A DNA stretch of 64,000 nt from Bog-473 sp963791995 (GCA_963791995.1 CAWBUQ010000004.1:124001-188000); one strand, 5' to 3'; positions 1-10,090 are shown, numbered from the stretch's first letter. Program-made: numbers and translations. Notes: generated from the letters alone by a model not told the origin.

Positions 1-995
1 CTTGGAGGACGACATCGCGGTCTCGCGGGGCGACATCCTCTGCCGGCCCAACAACCGGCCCTCGGTGGCGCACGACCTCGAGGCCACGGTGTGCTGGATG
101 GACGAGCGGTCAGCGCTCGCCGAGGGGCGCTCGTACCTGCTCAAGCACAGCACGCGGCACGGTGCGCGCCACCGCAGAGTCGCTCCAGTACCGCCTCGAC
201 GTGAACGGCCTGCACCGCGACGAGGCCGCCACCGAGCTGGCGCTCAACGAGATCGGCCGCGTCTCGTTCCACTGCACCGAGCCGTTGCTGGTCGACGACT
301 ACACGACCAACCGCACGACCGGCAGCTTCATCATCATCGACCCCTTGACCAACGCCACCGTCGGCGCCGGCGTCATCCGTGTCATCGCGGCGACGCACGC
401 CAGTCCCAACGTCGTGCGCCACGGCGGGCGCCTGACCCGGGCCGACCGCGCGGCGGGGCTCGGGTACAACGGCGCCACGCTCCTGTTCACAGGCTTGTCG
501 GGGGCCGGAAAGTCGACGCTGGCCGCAGGCGTGGAGGAGGCGTTCGTGGGCGGCGGCCGGCCCGCCTTCCTCCTCGACGGGGACAACCTGCGCCACGGAC
601 TCAACGCCGACCTCGGCTTCTCGGACCGCGACCGCACCGAGAACGTGCGCCGGGCCGGCGAGGTGGCGCGCATGTTCGCCGAGGCGGGGTCCCTGGCGCT
701 TATTGCGCTTATCTGCCCGTTCGAGGAGGATCGTCAGCTGATCCGCGCCCTGCACGAGGAGGCCGACCTGCCCTACGCCGAGATCTTCGTCAACACGACG
801 CTCGAGGAGTGCGAGCGGCGCGACCCCAAGGGCCTCTATGCCCGGGCACGCGCCGGTCAGCTCCCCGGCTTCACCGGCATCGACTCGGCCTACGAAGTGC
901 CTGCTCGAGCCGACCTGGTGCTCGGCCCGGACTCGGGTTCGCTCGCCGAACAGATCGACCGCGTCGTGGCGCTGCTCGAGACGCTCGTCCGGTAG
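1..995 (+). CDS. cysNC: CysN-CysC fusion: sulfate adenylyltransferase large subunit / adenylylsulfate kinase (5' truncated, one frameshift)
   Basis: The gene enters from the left edge. The first ~50 codons match the late beta-barrel domains of the CysN GTPase subunit (SRGDILCRPNN, YLLKHSTR). The rest of CysN and a complete APS kinase follow in another frame. Removing one base near 158 joins STR to TVRAT. The kinase part (from about 460) shows the P-loop GLSGAGKS, then DGDNLRHGLN, FSDRDRTENVRR and DPKGLYARARAG, all typical of CysC, and ends ...LLETLVR. Known role: CysN with CysD makes adenosine phosphosulfate from sulfate and ATP, and CysC phosphorylates it to PAPS in the cytoplasm. cysD should lie upstream, outside the window. 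The frameshift is probably a sequence error because both halves are well conserved. Family assignment is secure. Confidence 0.9.
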   Translation, partial: WRTTSRSRGATSSAGPTTGPRWRTTSRPRCAGWTSGQRSPRGARTCSSTARGTVRATAESLQYRLDVNGLHRDEAATELALNEIGRVSFHCTEPLLVDDYTTNRTTGSFIIIDPLTNATVGAGVIRVIAATHASPNVVRHGGRLTRADRAAGLGYNGATLLFTGLSGAGKSTLAAGVEEAFVGGGRPAFLLDGDNLRHGLNADLGFSDRDRTENVRRAGEVARMFAEAGSLALIALICPFEEDRQLIRALHEEADLPYAEIFVNTTLEECERRDPKGLYARARAGQLPGFTGIDSAYEVPARADLVLGPDSGSLAEQIDRVVALLETLVR

Positions 996-997
996 CC

Positions 998-2799
998 GTG
1001 ACCGAGGACAAGGACGAGACCGGGCCGCGCAAGCCCGCACGCGAGCAGCCCGCTGGCGCCGAGGGCCCCCGGGCGGCGGCGCCGCACGGTCAGGGAAACC
1101 CGGTTGACCGCCGGGAGCCTGGTCGCTCGGCCAAGCAGGGCCGGGCGAGGTCCAAGAAGCCACGGCAGCAAGCTGCTCCGCGCCAGAACGTGCAGAAGGG
1201 GGGGCCCGTCGCCCGCAAGGCGTCGCCCCCACCGCAGGTGGCGCCCCAGAAGCCGATGTGGGCCGCGCAAAAGCCGGGGGGTGCGCCGCCGCAGAAGGCG
1301 GCAAAGAACAGAGCGGACCTCCGCCGTCCCAGGCCAGGGCGGGAGGAACGCCCCCATCCTTCGGGGACAGGCCCCGGGCGCAGGGCCCGAGGCCGGCCCA
1401 ACGGCCCTCGCAGCCTGGCAGCGGCCAGGGCAGCCGGGTCAGCGGCCGGCGCAACAGGGTCAACGGCCTGGGCAACAGGGTCAGCGGCCTGGGCAACAGG
1501 GTCAACGGCCTGGGCAACAGCGGTCAGCGGCCAGGGCAGCCCGGTCAGCGGCCCGCCCAACAGGGGTCGTCCCCGACAAACCAAGTGGGCGCCAAGCCTC
1601 GACCGCCCCAGGGCTCGAAGGGTCCTGGCAACCGGCGCGACCCCGATCCGTCGTCGGCCGGACCACCAGGGCCCGCGAGGCGCACGGCCTACGGCGAGGT
1701 ACGACCGCCGCAGGCCGCGCCGGACCAGCCCGTCTCCCTGGCCCGGCTCCATTCCAAGAGCGAGCTCCGCACGCGTCGGATCAAGTGGGGGGCCTTGGCC
1801 CTGTTCGCCCTCGTGGTGATCGGCCTCGCCGTGGGCCGGTCCGCGTTCAAGGGTTCGCCGACGCCCACCACCGGCACCAGCGGTGTGGCCACCACCACGG
1901 TGGCGACATCCCAGGTCACCGGGGGGACCGTGACCAGCGGCGCCACGACGACGGGTTCCATACTGGCGGCGGACACGGTGCTCCGCGTCCCCGCGGCATC
2001 GGCCATCGCCCAGGGCGACGGCGCGTCGTTCGTCACCGACGACCAGCGCGACCTGCTGCTGCGTTTTTCTCCGGGGACGGGGAAGATCGAACAATCGGTC
2101 CGTCTGGCCGGCCGTCCTGACGCGATGATCTTCACCGGCGGTGACCTCTGGATCGCCGAGTCCGTCAACAACGTCGTCGTCGAGGTGGACCCGCACACGC
2201 TGCACGTCGTGCAGGCCGTGAACGTGCCCGACGGGCCTTCGAGCCTTGCGGTCCTCGACGGCGACGTCTGGGTGGCCTCGCTGCTGGCGAACGAGGTCAC
2301 GCCCATCCACGTGCAGACCGGCGTCCTCGGCACACCGGTGCAGGTCCTGGCCGGTGCCGTGCGGCTGTCATCGGGGTTCAACGCCTTGTGGGTCACCGGG
2401 ACCGACGATCTGATGACCCGGATCGTGCCCGCACCAGGTGACGACGGCCCTCCCGCGCAACGGCCGGTCATGGTCGGGCAGGGACCGATCGGCATCGCCA
2501 CCGGAGCCGGCTTCGTCTGGGTGGCCAACTCGCAAGCCGGGACGGTGTCGCAGATCGACCCGAACACGATGCAGGTGGTGAACACCCTCGCGGCCGGAGA
2601 CGACCCGCTCGCCGTCGCGGTAACCCCGGACAACCGGGTCTACGTCGGGTTCGGTACGGCGGGGACCCTGCGCGTGGTGTCGCCGGCGCCCGAATCCAAG
2701 GCGCTCAACTTGAAGGGTGCACCACGCGCACTGCTCCCGGTCGGGACCGGCGTCTGGGTCGCGACGGCCAACCCGGGCAAAGTGCTCTCCGTCGGCTAG
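998..2799 (+). CDS. Membrane-anchored beta-propeller (YVTN-like) protein with repetitive cytoplasmic N-terminus; three apparent frameshifts
   Basis: A GTG at 998, two bases after cysNC, opens a Pro/Gln/Lys/Arg-rich N-terminus. One transmembrane helix follows (ALALFALVVIGLAVG, about 1795-1840), then a Thr/Ser-rich linker and an extracytoplasmic domain of repeated ~40-residue blades (for example GGDLWIAESVNNVVVEVDP and GAGFVWVANSQAGTVSQIDP) that looks like a YVTN/NHL beta-propeller. The start-to-stop reading needs three one-base corrections: one missing near 1305, one missing at 1418 and one extra at 1521. With these it is a continuous ~600-residue protein. The repeat at 1417-1563 encodes GQRPGQQ units. 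The architecture resembles a cell-surface sensor or scaffold without a kinase domain. Function and ligand are unknown. The propeller call rests on blade periodicity only. Confidence 0.7.
1417..1563 (+). repeat. Seven 21-bp tandem repeats encoding GQRP(G/A)Q(Q/P)
   Basis: Units lie at 1417-1436 (20 bp, one base short), 1437-1457, 1458-1478, 1479-1499, 1500-1520, then a stray C at 1521, then 1522-1542 and 1543-1563. Consensus GGTCAGCGGCCTGGGCAACAG. The three central units differ by a single A/G change. The repeat encodes a Gln/Pro/Arg/Gly-rich stretch in the cytoplasmic tail of the beta-propeller protein. The short first unit and the extra C are exactly where the reading frame breaks. Confidence 0.9.
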
Positions 2800-2808
2800 A
2801 GCTGCCGC

Positions 2809-3219
2809 CTACTCCTCGACGAGCTCGATCAGGGTGCCGAAGGAGGTCTTCGGATGCACGAACGCGACCGTCGTACCGCGTGAGCCCGGCCGCGGTTCCT
2901 CGTCGATCACCCGGCCGCCCATGTCCTTGATCGCCTGCAGCGCCGCCGCACAGTCGTCGACGCGGTACCCGACGTGGTGCAGCCCTTCGCCCTTGGAGGC
3001 GAGGTACTTGGCGACGGGGGAGTCGTCGCGGATCGGCGTGAGCAATTGCACGTAGGAGTCCGCCACCTTGAGCAGTGCCTCCTCCACGCCGTCGCGCTCG
3101 ACGCGCTCGCGGTGGTCGACGGTGGCGCCGAACGCCTCGGCGTACCAGGCGATGGCCGCCTCGAGGTCGTTGACCGCGATGGCCACGTGGTCGATCTCGG
3201 TCAGCACAAGGTCGCTCAT
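2809..3219 (-). CDS. mce: Methylmalonyl-CoA / ethylmalonyl-CoA epimerase
   Basis: A 136-residue VOC-fold protein of the usual epimerase length. Two beta-alpha-beta-beta-beta modules carry the metal ligands expected of this family: His11 (IDHVAIAV), His81/82 (LHHVGYRV) and Glu132 (TLIELVEE). It interconverts the 2R and 2S epimers of methylmalonyl-CoA, and in organisms with crotonyl-CoA carboxylase/reductase also ethylmalonyl-CoA. The start codon overlaps the stop of the crotonyl-CoA carboxylase/reductase gene by four bases (ATGA), so the two are translationally coupled. This supports a role in the ethylmalonyl-CoA route rather than only propionate breakdown. Confidence 0.92.
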   Translation of the reverse strand: MSDLVLTEIDHVAIAVNDLEAAIAWYAEAFGATVDHRERVERDGVEEALLKVADSYVQLLTPIRDDSPVAKYLASKGEGLHHVGYRVDDCAAALQAIKDMGGRVIDEEPRPGSRGTTVAFVHPKTSFGTLIELVEE

Positions 3220-4556
3220 GCCCCGTGCCTTCGGAAGAGCGTGATGCGGTCCTCGCCCACCTTGGCCCGAAACTCGGGGTCGTCGATGCCCAGTCCCTCC
3301 GTCGGCGCCAGGCAGAGGACGCCGATCTTTCCCTCGTGCAGGTTGTGGTGGACCTGGTACGCGGCCTCGCCGACCTCCTCGAGGGGGTAGACGGCGGAGA
3401 GCGGCGGCAGCACCTTGCCCTCGCAGATCAGCTGGTTGGCGTCCCAGGCCTCGCGGTAGTTGGCGAAGTGCGAGCCCTTGATCGTCTTCAGCTTCATCCA
3501 GAGGTGCCGGTTGTCGTACTCAATCATGTAGCCCGACGTTGCCGCGCAGGTGACGATCGTGCCGGCCCGCTTGCAGACGAAGACCGACGCGCCCATCGTC
3601 TGGCGGCCCGGGTGCTCGAAGACGATGTCGGGCTCGCCGCCGACCAGGCCACGGATGTCCTTGCCCAAGCGGCGCCACTCGGACTCGTCCTGGGTGTGCT
3701 CGTCGGCCCAGAAGCGGTACCCGGCTGCCTTGCGGTCGATGACCGCTTCGATCCCGAGGTCGTTGAGCAGCTTGACCTTGTCGGGCGACGAGACGACGCC
3801 GATCGGCGTGCCGCCGCCGTTCAGCACGTGCTGCACGGCGTAGCTGCCCAGGCCGCCGCTGGCGCCCCACACGAGCACGGTGTCGCCTTGGGTCATGCGG
3901 GCGCCGTTGGGCGACACCAGCATGCGATACGAGGTCGAGTTGCACAAGGCGTTGATGGCGGCCTCCTCCCAGCTGAGGTGTGCCGGCTTGGGCATGAGCT
4001 GATTGGCCTTGACGACGGCGATGTCGGCGAGGCCGCCGAAATTGGATTCGAAGCCCCAGATGCGCTGGTTGGCCGCCAGCATGGAGTCGTCGTGGGCCGA
4101 GGGGTCCTGGTCGTCGACGTAGTTGCAGTGGACGGTGACTTTGTCACCCACCTTCCAGTTGCGCACCGCAGAGCCCGTGCGCAGCACCACGCCCGCGGCG
4201 TCGGAACCGACGACGTGATAGTCGAGCGCGTGGCGGGCAGCCCAGGGGCCTTCCTTGGCGAGCCGGTCCAAGAACCCGAAGGTCGGCAGCGGCTCGAAGA
4301 TGGACGTCCACACCGTGTTGAAGTTGATGGAGGACGCCAGGACCGCCACGTAGGCCTCGTCGGGAGCCAGCTCGGGGAGCGGCACCTCCTCGACGTGGAG
4401 GGACTGGCGGGGGTCCTTGTCCGAGGACGCCATGCCCTCGAACATGGTGGTTTCACTCCGCTTGACCAGGGCCGCTCTGTAGTGGTCCGGCATCGGGAGC
4501 GCGGCCAGCTCGTCGCCGGACGCGCCGGCCAGGACTGCGCTGAGGATCTCGCTCAT
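3216..4556 (-). CDS. ccr: Crotonyl-CoA carboxylase/reductase
   Basis: 446 residues, the family's normal length. It is a zinc-less medium-chain dehydrogenase/reductase. A GroES-like N-terminal half is followed by CNSTSYRMLVSP and the Rossmann loop VWGASGGLGSYAVQH, then FEHPGRQTMGASVFVCKRAG. The long insertions around FEPLPTFGFLDRLAKEGPW are characteristic of Ccr and its close relatives. It reductively carboxylates crotonyl-CoA with NADPH and CO2 to (2S)-ethylmalonyl-CoA, for acetate assimilation or extender-unit supply. The ATG at 4554-4556 sits opposite the divergent thiolase gene with about 80 bp between them, so a shared regulatory region is likely. The neighbouring epimerase, thiolase, dehydrogenase and mutase complete most of the pathway. 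Confidence 0.93.
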   Translation of the reverse strand: MSEILSAVLAGASGDELAALPMPDHYRAALVKRSETTMFEGMASSDKDPRQSLHVEEVPLPELAPDEAYVAVLASSINFNTVWTSIFEPLPTFGFLDRLAKEGPWAARHALDYHVVGSDAAGVVLRTGSAVRNWKVGDKVTVHCNYVDDQDPSAHDDSMLAANQRIWGFESNFGGLADIAVVKANQLMPKPAHLSWEEAAINALCNSTSYRMLVSPNGARMTQGDTVLVWGASGGLGSYAVQHVLNGGGTPIGVVSSPDKVKLLNDLGIEAVIDRKAAGYRFWADEHTQDESEWRRLGKDIRGLVGGEPDIVFEHPGRQTMGASVFVCKRAGTIVTCAATSGYMIEYDNRHLWMKLKTIKGSHFANYREAWDANQLICEGKVLPPLSAVYPLEEVGEAAYQVHHNLHEGKIGVLCLAPTEGLGIDDPEFRAKVGEDRITLFRRHGA

Positions 4557-4637
4557 GTGACCCGACGATAGTTGGCCCGTAAGATGTGGTTTCCGGCCGG
4601 TAACCAGACCGGCGAGCAACCCCCGGAGGTACAGGGA
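4557..4637. promoter_or_regulatory. Divergent ccr / thiolase intergenic region with candidate promoter
   Basis: This 81-bp gap must hold promoters for both directions. For the plus strand, GTGACC (4557-4562) and TAAGAT (4580-4585) are 17 bp apart and each matches four of six consensus bases. A strong ribosome-binding site GGAGGT (4625-4630) precedes the thiolase ATG at 4638. The promoter is inferred from similarity only. Confidence 0.35.
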
Positions 4638-5822
4638 ATGGCTGAGGCCGTCATCGTCGCAGGGGCTCGGACCCCTATCGGGAAGCTGTCGGGAGCGTTC
4701 ACCGGCTTCACGGCCATGGACCTGGGTGGATTCGCCATCGCAGAAGCGCTGCGCCGCGCCGGCGTGGCACCCGAGCAGGTCGACTACGTGCTCATGGGCC
4801 AGGTGATCCTCGCCGGCCAGGGGCAGATCACGGCCCGTCAGGCCGCGGTGAAGGCCGGCATCCCGATGTCCGTCCCGGCCAACACGATCAACAAGGTGTG
4901 CCTGTCGGGTCTCAACACGATCTACCTGGCCGACCAGATGATCCGCGCCGGCGACGCCGAGATAGTCGTGGCCGGCGGGATGGAGTCGATGACCCAGGCG
5001 CCACACCTGCTGCCCGGTGCGCGAGCCGGCTTCCGTCTCGGCGACGCGACCCTCGTCGACTCCATGATGTACGACGGTCTGACCGACGCCTTCGACGACA
5101 TCGCCATGGGACTCTCCACCGAGCGCCACAACCAGAAGACCGGCATCTCGCGCGAGCGCCAGGACGCCTTCGCCGCCGCCAGCCACGAGAAGGCGGCCGC
5201 CGCAGCGAAGGAGGGCCGCCTGGCCGAGGAGATCGTGGCGGTCGAAGTGCCCCAGCGCAAGGGCGACCCGCTCCTGGTCGACACCGACGAGGGCGTGCGC
5301 CCCGGGACGACGGCCGAATCGCTCGGCAAGCTGAAGCCTGCTTTCGACAAGAACGGCACCATCACGGCGGGGAACTCGTCGCAGATCTCCGACGGCGGCT
5401 GCGCGGTCATCGTGATGTCGGCCGACAAGGCGAAGGAGCTGGGCCTGTCGCCGCTCGGCCAGGTCGTCGGCTACGGCATGGTGGCCGGACCCGACAACTC
5501 GCTCCTGACCCAGCCCTCGCGGGCGATCGCCAAGGCGGCGGGCAAGGCCGGCATCGACATCAAGGACATCGACCTCTTCGAGATCAACGAGGCGTTCGCC
5601 GCCGTCGGTCTCGCCTCGGTCGATGACCTCGGGCTCGACGAGGACAAGGTCAACGTGAACGGTGGGGCGATTGCGCTCGGTCACCCGGTCGGCATGTCGG
5701 GGACGCGCGTCGCGCTCAGCGCGCTGCTCGAGCTGCGTCGCCGTGGCGCGTCGACCGCGGCGGTCGCGTTGTGCGGCGGCGGCGGCCAGGGCGACGGCGC
5801 CATCCTGCGCAGCCTGGCCTGA
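4638..5822 (+). CDS. Acetyl-CoA C-acetyltransferase (thiolase)
   Basis: 394 residues, a full-length thiolase. The acyl-accepting cysteine is Cys88 in NKVCLSG. The C-terminal catalytic set is present: NEAFA, the GHP histidine in ALGHPVGMSG, and the second cysteine in LCGGGGQGDG. It condenses two acetyl-CoA to acetoacetyl-CoA, or cleaves 3-ketoacyl-CoA, in the cytoplasm. The ATG at 4638 is chosen because GGAGGT lies eight bases upstream; an in-frame start further left would run into the promoter region. Divergent from ccr and near a 3-hydroxybutyryl-CoA dehydrogenase, it probably feeds the ethylmalonyl-CoA pathway or polyhydroxybutyrate-type metabolism. Confidence 0.92.
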   Translation: MAEAVIVAGARTPIGKLSGAFTGFTAMDLGGFAIAEALRRAGVAPEQVDYVLMGQVILAGQGQITARQAAVKAGIPMSVPANTINKVCLSGLNTIYLADQMIRAGDAEIVVAGGMESMTQAPHLLPGARAGFRLGDATLVDSMMYDGLTDAFDDIAMGLSTERHNQKTGISRERQDAFAAASHEKAAAAAKEGRLAEEIVAVEVPQRKGDPLLVDTDEGVRPGTTAESLGKLKPAFDKNGTITAGNSSQISDGGCAVIVMSADKAKELGLSPLGQVVGYGMVAGPDNSLLTQPSRAIAKAAGKAGIDIKDIDLFEINEAFAAVGLASVDDLGLDEDKVNVNGGAIALGHPVGMSGTRVALSALLELRRRGASTAAVALCGGGGQGDGAILRSLA

Positions 5823-5878
5823 GCGAGCAGTCCCGCCGGTCCCGCCGACCCGCGGGTTCGGGCGACCCCCGCCGTCGC

Positions 5879-6501
5879 TCAGGCGAACGGCGGGATGAGC
5901 AGGGTGACCAAACTGGCCGAACGGGCCGCCACGTCCGCCCAGTGTTCGACATCGAAGGTGTACACGCCCAGCGCGCAGGTCGGGAAGCCCAGCCGCGCAA
6001 CCAGCGAGAGGCCCTCCTTGTCCCGCGGTGAGAGCAGCCCCTGGGAGAGCGAATGGGCGGTCGGGTTGTGGCCGACCACCATGGCGGCCGGCGCGTCGTC
6101 GGGAAGGTTCTCCATGAAGCCGATGATCTCTTCGGGTTCAGCCCCGTAGAAGGCCTCGTCCAAGCGGCACTCTGGCGGCTGGTCCATTCCGGCCAGCACC
6201 AACTCGGCCGTGGCCGCCGTCCGTGCGGCGGGCGACACCAGGGCCACGGTCGGGCGCGGGGTCCCCTTGAGTACCGGGCCGAGTCCAGCACCGTTGCCGG
6301 CGAAGAGCCGCCCGAGGGCGGTGGCATCGCGTCGCCCCCGGGGCGCGAGGACACGGTCGAAGTCCGTGCCGCCGGGCGGTGGATCAGTCACGGTCTTGGC
6401 GTGACGCAGCAGCCACAGGGTGCGGGTCCCGTCGGGATCGGTGCTCCGGCTCGACGCAGGTCTCGCCTTCGCCCTCCCCTTCCCTCCGGCCTTTGCCGGC
6501 A

Positions 6502-6502
<1 letters not shown>
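5879..6502 (-). CDS. SixA-type histidine phosphatase
   Basis: 207 residues in the histidine-phosphatase superfamily. The phosphate-accepting LRHAKT motif follows a basic N-terminal tail. A second conserved region SPAARTAATAELV, the acidic DEAFYGAEPEEI and the late histidine of MVVGHNPTAHSLS complete a SixA-like active site. Such enzymes remove phosphate from phosphohistidine or small phosphoesters. The start ATG (6500-6502) shares a base with the aspartate kinase stop (TGATG), so it is translated as the second gene of a lysC operon. The physiological substrate is not evident, and the link with lysine/threonine biosynthesis is positional only. Confidence 0.82.
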
Positions 6503-7713
<1,211 letters not shown>

Positions 7714-7870
7714 CCCGCCGAGGCTACAGACTGCGCAGCGGCTCCATCCCCGCTTGCGGTGCCCGGTCCGGGCCGGTGCCCGCAGGCGGCCTGGCACCGC
7801 CACGGCACCGCCCCCACACAGGTGGCGGGTGAACGGAGGGAGCCCCCAGGATTGGGTAGGGTCTGCGCCC

Positions 7871-8707
7871 GTGCCCAGCGAGAAGAGAGCCCGTCAGCGC
7901 GCGGCGCGAGAGGCGCGCCTGGCCGCCGAGGCCCAGAACCGCAAGCGCCGCCAGCGCCTGCGCAACGGCATCATCGTCGTGGTGGTGGCCGGGGTGATCG
8001 TGGCCATCGCCTTCATCGTCTCGGGCGGGAGCAACAAGCCCGTGGCGTCGCAGTCCAAGGCGGACTCGACGACGACCACCAGCGTGGCCAAGACCGGCAC
8101 CGCGGCCCTGCAGGCACAGGCCAACGACGTCGCGGTCAAGGCGGGGTGCCCGGCGAGCACCAAGACGACGGTCAACGACCAGAAGTACTCCGCCGCCCCG
8201 GCCATGGCCATCGACACCACGAAGAACTACACGGCCACGGTGAAGACGACGGCGGGCACCTTCGTCATCGCGCTCGATGCGAAGAGCGCGCCCCAGACCG
8301 TCAACAACTTCGTGTTCCTCGCCGACAAGGGCTACTACCACTGCGTGATCTTCCACCGGGTCATCCCCGGATTCATGGACCAGACGGGGGACCCGACCGG
8401 CACCGGGACCGGCGGCCCCGGCTACACCATCCCCGACGAGTACCCCGCCAAGGCGTCGAACCCGAGCGACCAGTACCCCCTCGGATCGGTGGCGATGGCC
8501 AACACCGGTCAGCCCAACTCGGGTGGCAGCCAGTGGTTCGTCGTGGCGGGCGCAGAAGGGGAGTCGCTGCCCAATAGCTACACGTTGTTCGGCACGGTCA
8601 CATCGGGTATGAACGTGGTGAACACCATCAACCAGCAGGGATCGCAACAAGGCGTGCCGCCCGACGTCACCCAGCGCATCCTGTCCGTCACCATCAACGA
8701 GTCGTAA
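7871..8707 (+). CDS. Membrane-anchored cyclophilin-type peptidyl-prolyl isomerase
   Basis: 278 residues from a GTG at 7871. A very basic cytoplasmic tail (KRARQRAAREARLAAEAQ) and one transmembrane helix (IIVVVVAGVIVAIAFIV) are followed by a Ser/Thr linker and a cyclophilin domain: FHRVIPGFMDQTGDPTGTG, GSVAMANTGQPNSGGSQWF and LFGTVTSG. The topology puts the isomerase outside the membrane, where it would assist folding of secreted proteins. A second cyclophilin lies 12 bp downstream. Extracytoplasmic orientation follows the positive-inside rule and is inferred. The GTG is chosen because upstream in-frame codons show no similarity and overlap the lysC promoter side. Confidence 0.88.
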   Translation: MPSEKRARQRAAREARLAAEAQNRKRRQRLRNGIIVVVVAGVIVAIAFIVSGGSNKPVASQSKADSTTTTSVAKTGTAALQAQANDVAVKAGCPASTKTTVNDQKYSAAPAMAIDTTKNYTATVKTTAGTFVIALDAKSAPQTVNNFVFLADKGYYHCVIFHRVIPGFMDQTGDPTGTGTGGPGYTIPDEYPAKASNPSDQYPLGSVAMANTGQPNSGGSQWFVVAGAEGESLPNSYTLFGTVTSGMNVVNTINQQGSQQGVPPDVTQRILSVTINES

Positions 8708-8719
8708 GGACCCCCCACC

Positions 8720-9277
8720 GTGGCCACCCCAACGCCCCCCAACCCAGACGGCTCGAGCCCGCAGCAGCGCAAGTTCGACGAAGAGCCGCCGATGCTCATC
8801 GACCCCGACAAGCGCTACGTGGCCACCATGGTCACCTCGCACGGCACCATGGTCATCAACCTCGACCCGCTCGCCGCGCCGAGGGCCGTCAACAGCTTCG
8901 TGTTCCTGGCGCGCTACCACTACTACGACGGCATCGTCTTCCACCGCGTCATCCCGGGCTTCGTGCTCCAGGGCGGTGACCCGACGGGGACGGGGTCGGG
9001 CGGACCGGGCTACCGCTTCGACGACGAGCTCCCCCAGGCCGGCCGGTACCAGCTCGGTTCCCTCGCCATGGCCAACGCCGGCCCGAACACCAACGGCAGC
9101 CAGTTCTTCGTGATCTCGGGAGCCGACGGCGTGGGCCTGCCCCCGCTCTACTCGCTCTTCGGCGAGGTCGTCAGCGGCCAGGACGTGATCAGCACCATCG
9201 ACGCCCTCGGCACCCGCTCGGGCACGCCGACCGAGCAGGTCGTCATTCAGAGCGTCACCGTCGAAGAGAAGGAGTAG
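8720..9277 (+). CDS. Cytoplasmic cyclophilin-type peptidyl-prolyl isomerase
   Basis: 185 residues with a GTG start 12 bp after the anchored cyclophilin. It has no signal or membrane helix and is a near-minimal cyclophilin: AAPRAVNSFVFLARYHYYDG, FHRVIPGFVLQGGDPTGTG, LAMANAGPNTNGSQFF and LFGEVVSGQDV. The motifs parallel those of its neighbour, so the pair probably arose by tandem duplication, one copy gaining a membrane anchor. It catalyses cis-trans isomerisation at proline bonds in the cytoplasm. A GC-rich hairpin directly after the stop separates it from the convergent S51-like gene. Confidence 0.9.
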   Translation: MATPTPPNPDGSSPQQRKFDEEPPMLIDPDKRYVATMVTSHGTMVINLDPLAAPRAVNSFVFLARYHYYDGIVFHRVIPGFVLQGGDPTGTGSGGPGYRFDDELPQAGRYQLGSLAMANAGPNTNGSQFFVISGADGVGLPPLYSLFGEVVSGQDVISTIDALGTRSGTPTEQVVIQSVTVEEKE

Positions 9278-9292
9278 GCGGCCCAGGCCGCC
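9277..9292 (+). terminator. GC hairpin between convergent genes
   Basis: GGCGGC and GCCGCC arms with a CCAG loop begin at the cyclophilin stop codon. There is no T-run, so it is either a U-less terminator of the kind common in actinobacteria or simply a stable stem. It lies between the convergent cyclophilin and S51-like genes. Confidence 0.4.
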
Positions 9293-9328
9293 GCGCCGTT
9301 CCGCCGCCGGCCGCCCCGGCGGAGCCGG

Positions 9329-10015
9329 TCAGTCCCGCAGCGCGCCGAGCCCTTCGGTCTGCTCACCACCGACGAAGACGACCGGCGTGCCCGCACCCTC
9401 GGCACGCCACGCGCCGCCGCCTTCCCTGATGAGTGCCGTGCGGGCCGGCAGGGCCACCACGGGCAACGCGGCCGGCGCCATCGCGACGGTGCGCTCGAGC
9501 TTCTGACCGTGGGCGTCGTCGTGTTCGTCGCCGAAGTGGGGCACCACCGTCAGCTTGTCGACCAGCCCGAGCCCGAGGGTCAGCGCGCCGCCGCGGGGAT
9601 CGACCATCGGGTCGGTGAGCACCATGGCGCCCGCGCCCGCGCCCGCCACCACGGCGCCGCCGGCGTAGGCGGCTCGGATGCCGTCGAAGACGGCGGACTT
9701 CTTCAGCACGGCTCGAAGGTGGAGGGGCGACCCGCCGGCCAGGTAGATGAAGCGCGCCCTGGCGACGATGGCCGCCATGCCGGCATCCTCCGCCGACGCC
9801 CGGTCGACCACCATGAGGCCCTCGACCTGGGCACCGAGAGGCTCGAACCACTCGGCCGCCCGCAGCACGACCCGCTCGGGGTGCTGGTAGGCCGCCGCGG
9901 TGGGCAGGACCAGGACATCGGTCCCGCCCGAGTCGGACAAGAGGGTGGTGTCGAAGGTGCACCCCTCGCTCCATTCGTTGCCCCCGACCAGGGCCAGCGT
10001 GCCTGACGTGTCCAT
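9329..10015 (-). CDS. Peptidase S51 / cyanophycinase-like protein lacking the nucleophile serine
   Basis: 228 residues with the class-I amidotransferase-like fold of peptidase E and cyanophycinase: LVLPTAAAYQHPERVV, then FIYLAGGSPLHLRAVL. In active S51 enzymes the next strand ends in a G-x-S-A-G nucleophile elbow. Here the equivalent is AGAGAGAM, with Gly127 in place of serine, so as read the protein should not be a serine peptidase. The following DPMVDPRGGALTLGLGLV and VPHFGDEHDD segments are well conserved. The ATG at 10013-10015 is preferred; upstream codons toward 10171 encode only arginine-rich noise and would overlap the divergent dehydrogenase gene. Role unknown. It may bind rather than cut, or the substitution may be a sequence error. 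Confidence 0.7.
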   Translation of the reverse strand: MDTSGTLALVGGNEWSEGCTFDTTLLSDSGGTDVLVLPTAAAYQHPERVVLRAAEWFEPLGAQVEGLMVVDRASAEDAGMAAIVARARFIYLAGGSPLHLRAVLKKSAVFDGIRAAYAGGAVVAGAGAGAMVLTDPMVDPRGGALTLGLGLVDKLTVVPHFGDEHDDAHGQKLERTVAMAPAALPVVALPARTALIREGGGAWRAEGAGTPVVFVGGEQTEGLGALRD

Positions 10016-10090
10016 GGCCCACTCTTGCACGCGGGGCGTCTGGCCTCGGGCTTCGACGGCGGTGGTTACCCGCCGGTAAGCTCGGCGGCC

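Noticed and set aside
1417..1563. CRISPR array
   Set aside because: Repeats are contiguous 21-bp units without spacers and are coding.
2..1819. A single 605-codon reading frame from the left edge
   Set aside because: Chimera of the CysN end, an out-of-frame CysC region and part of the propeller-protein N-terminus, created by frameshifts.
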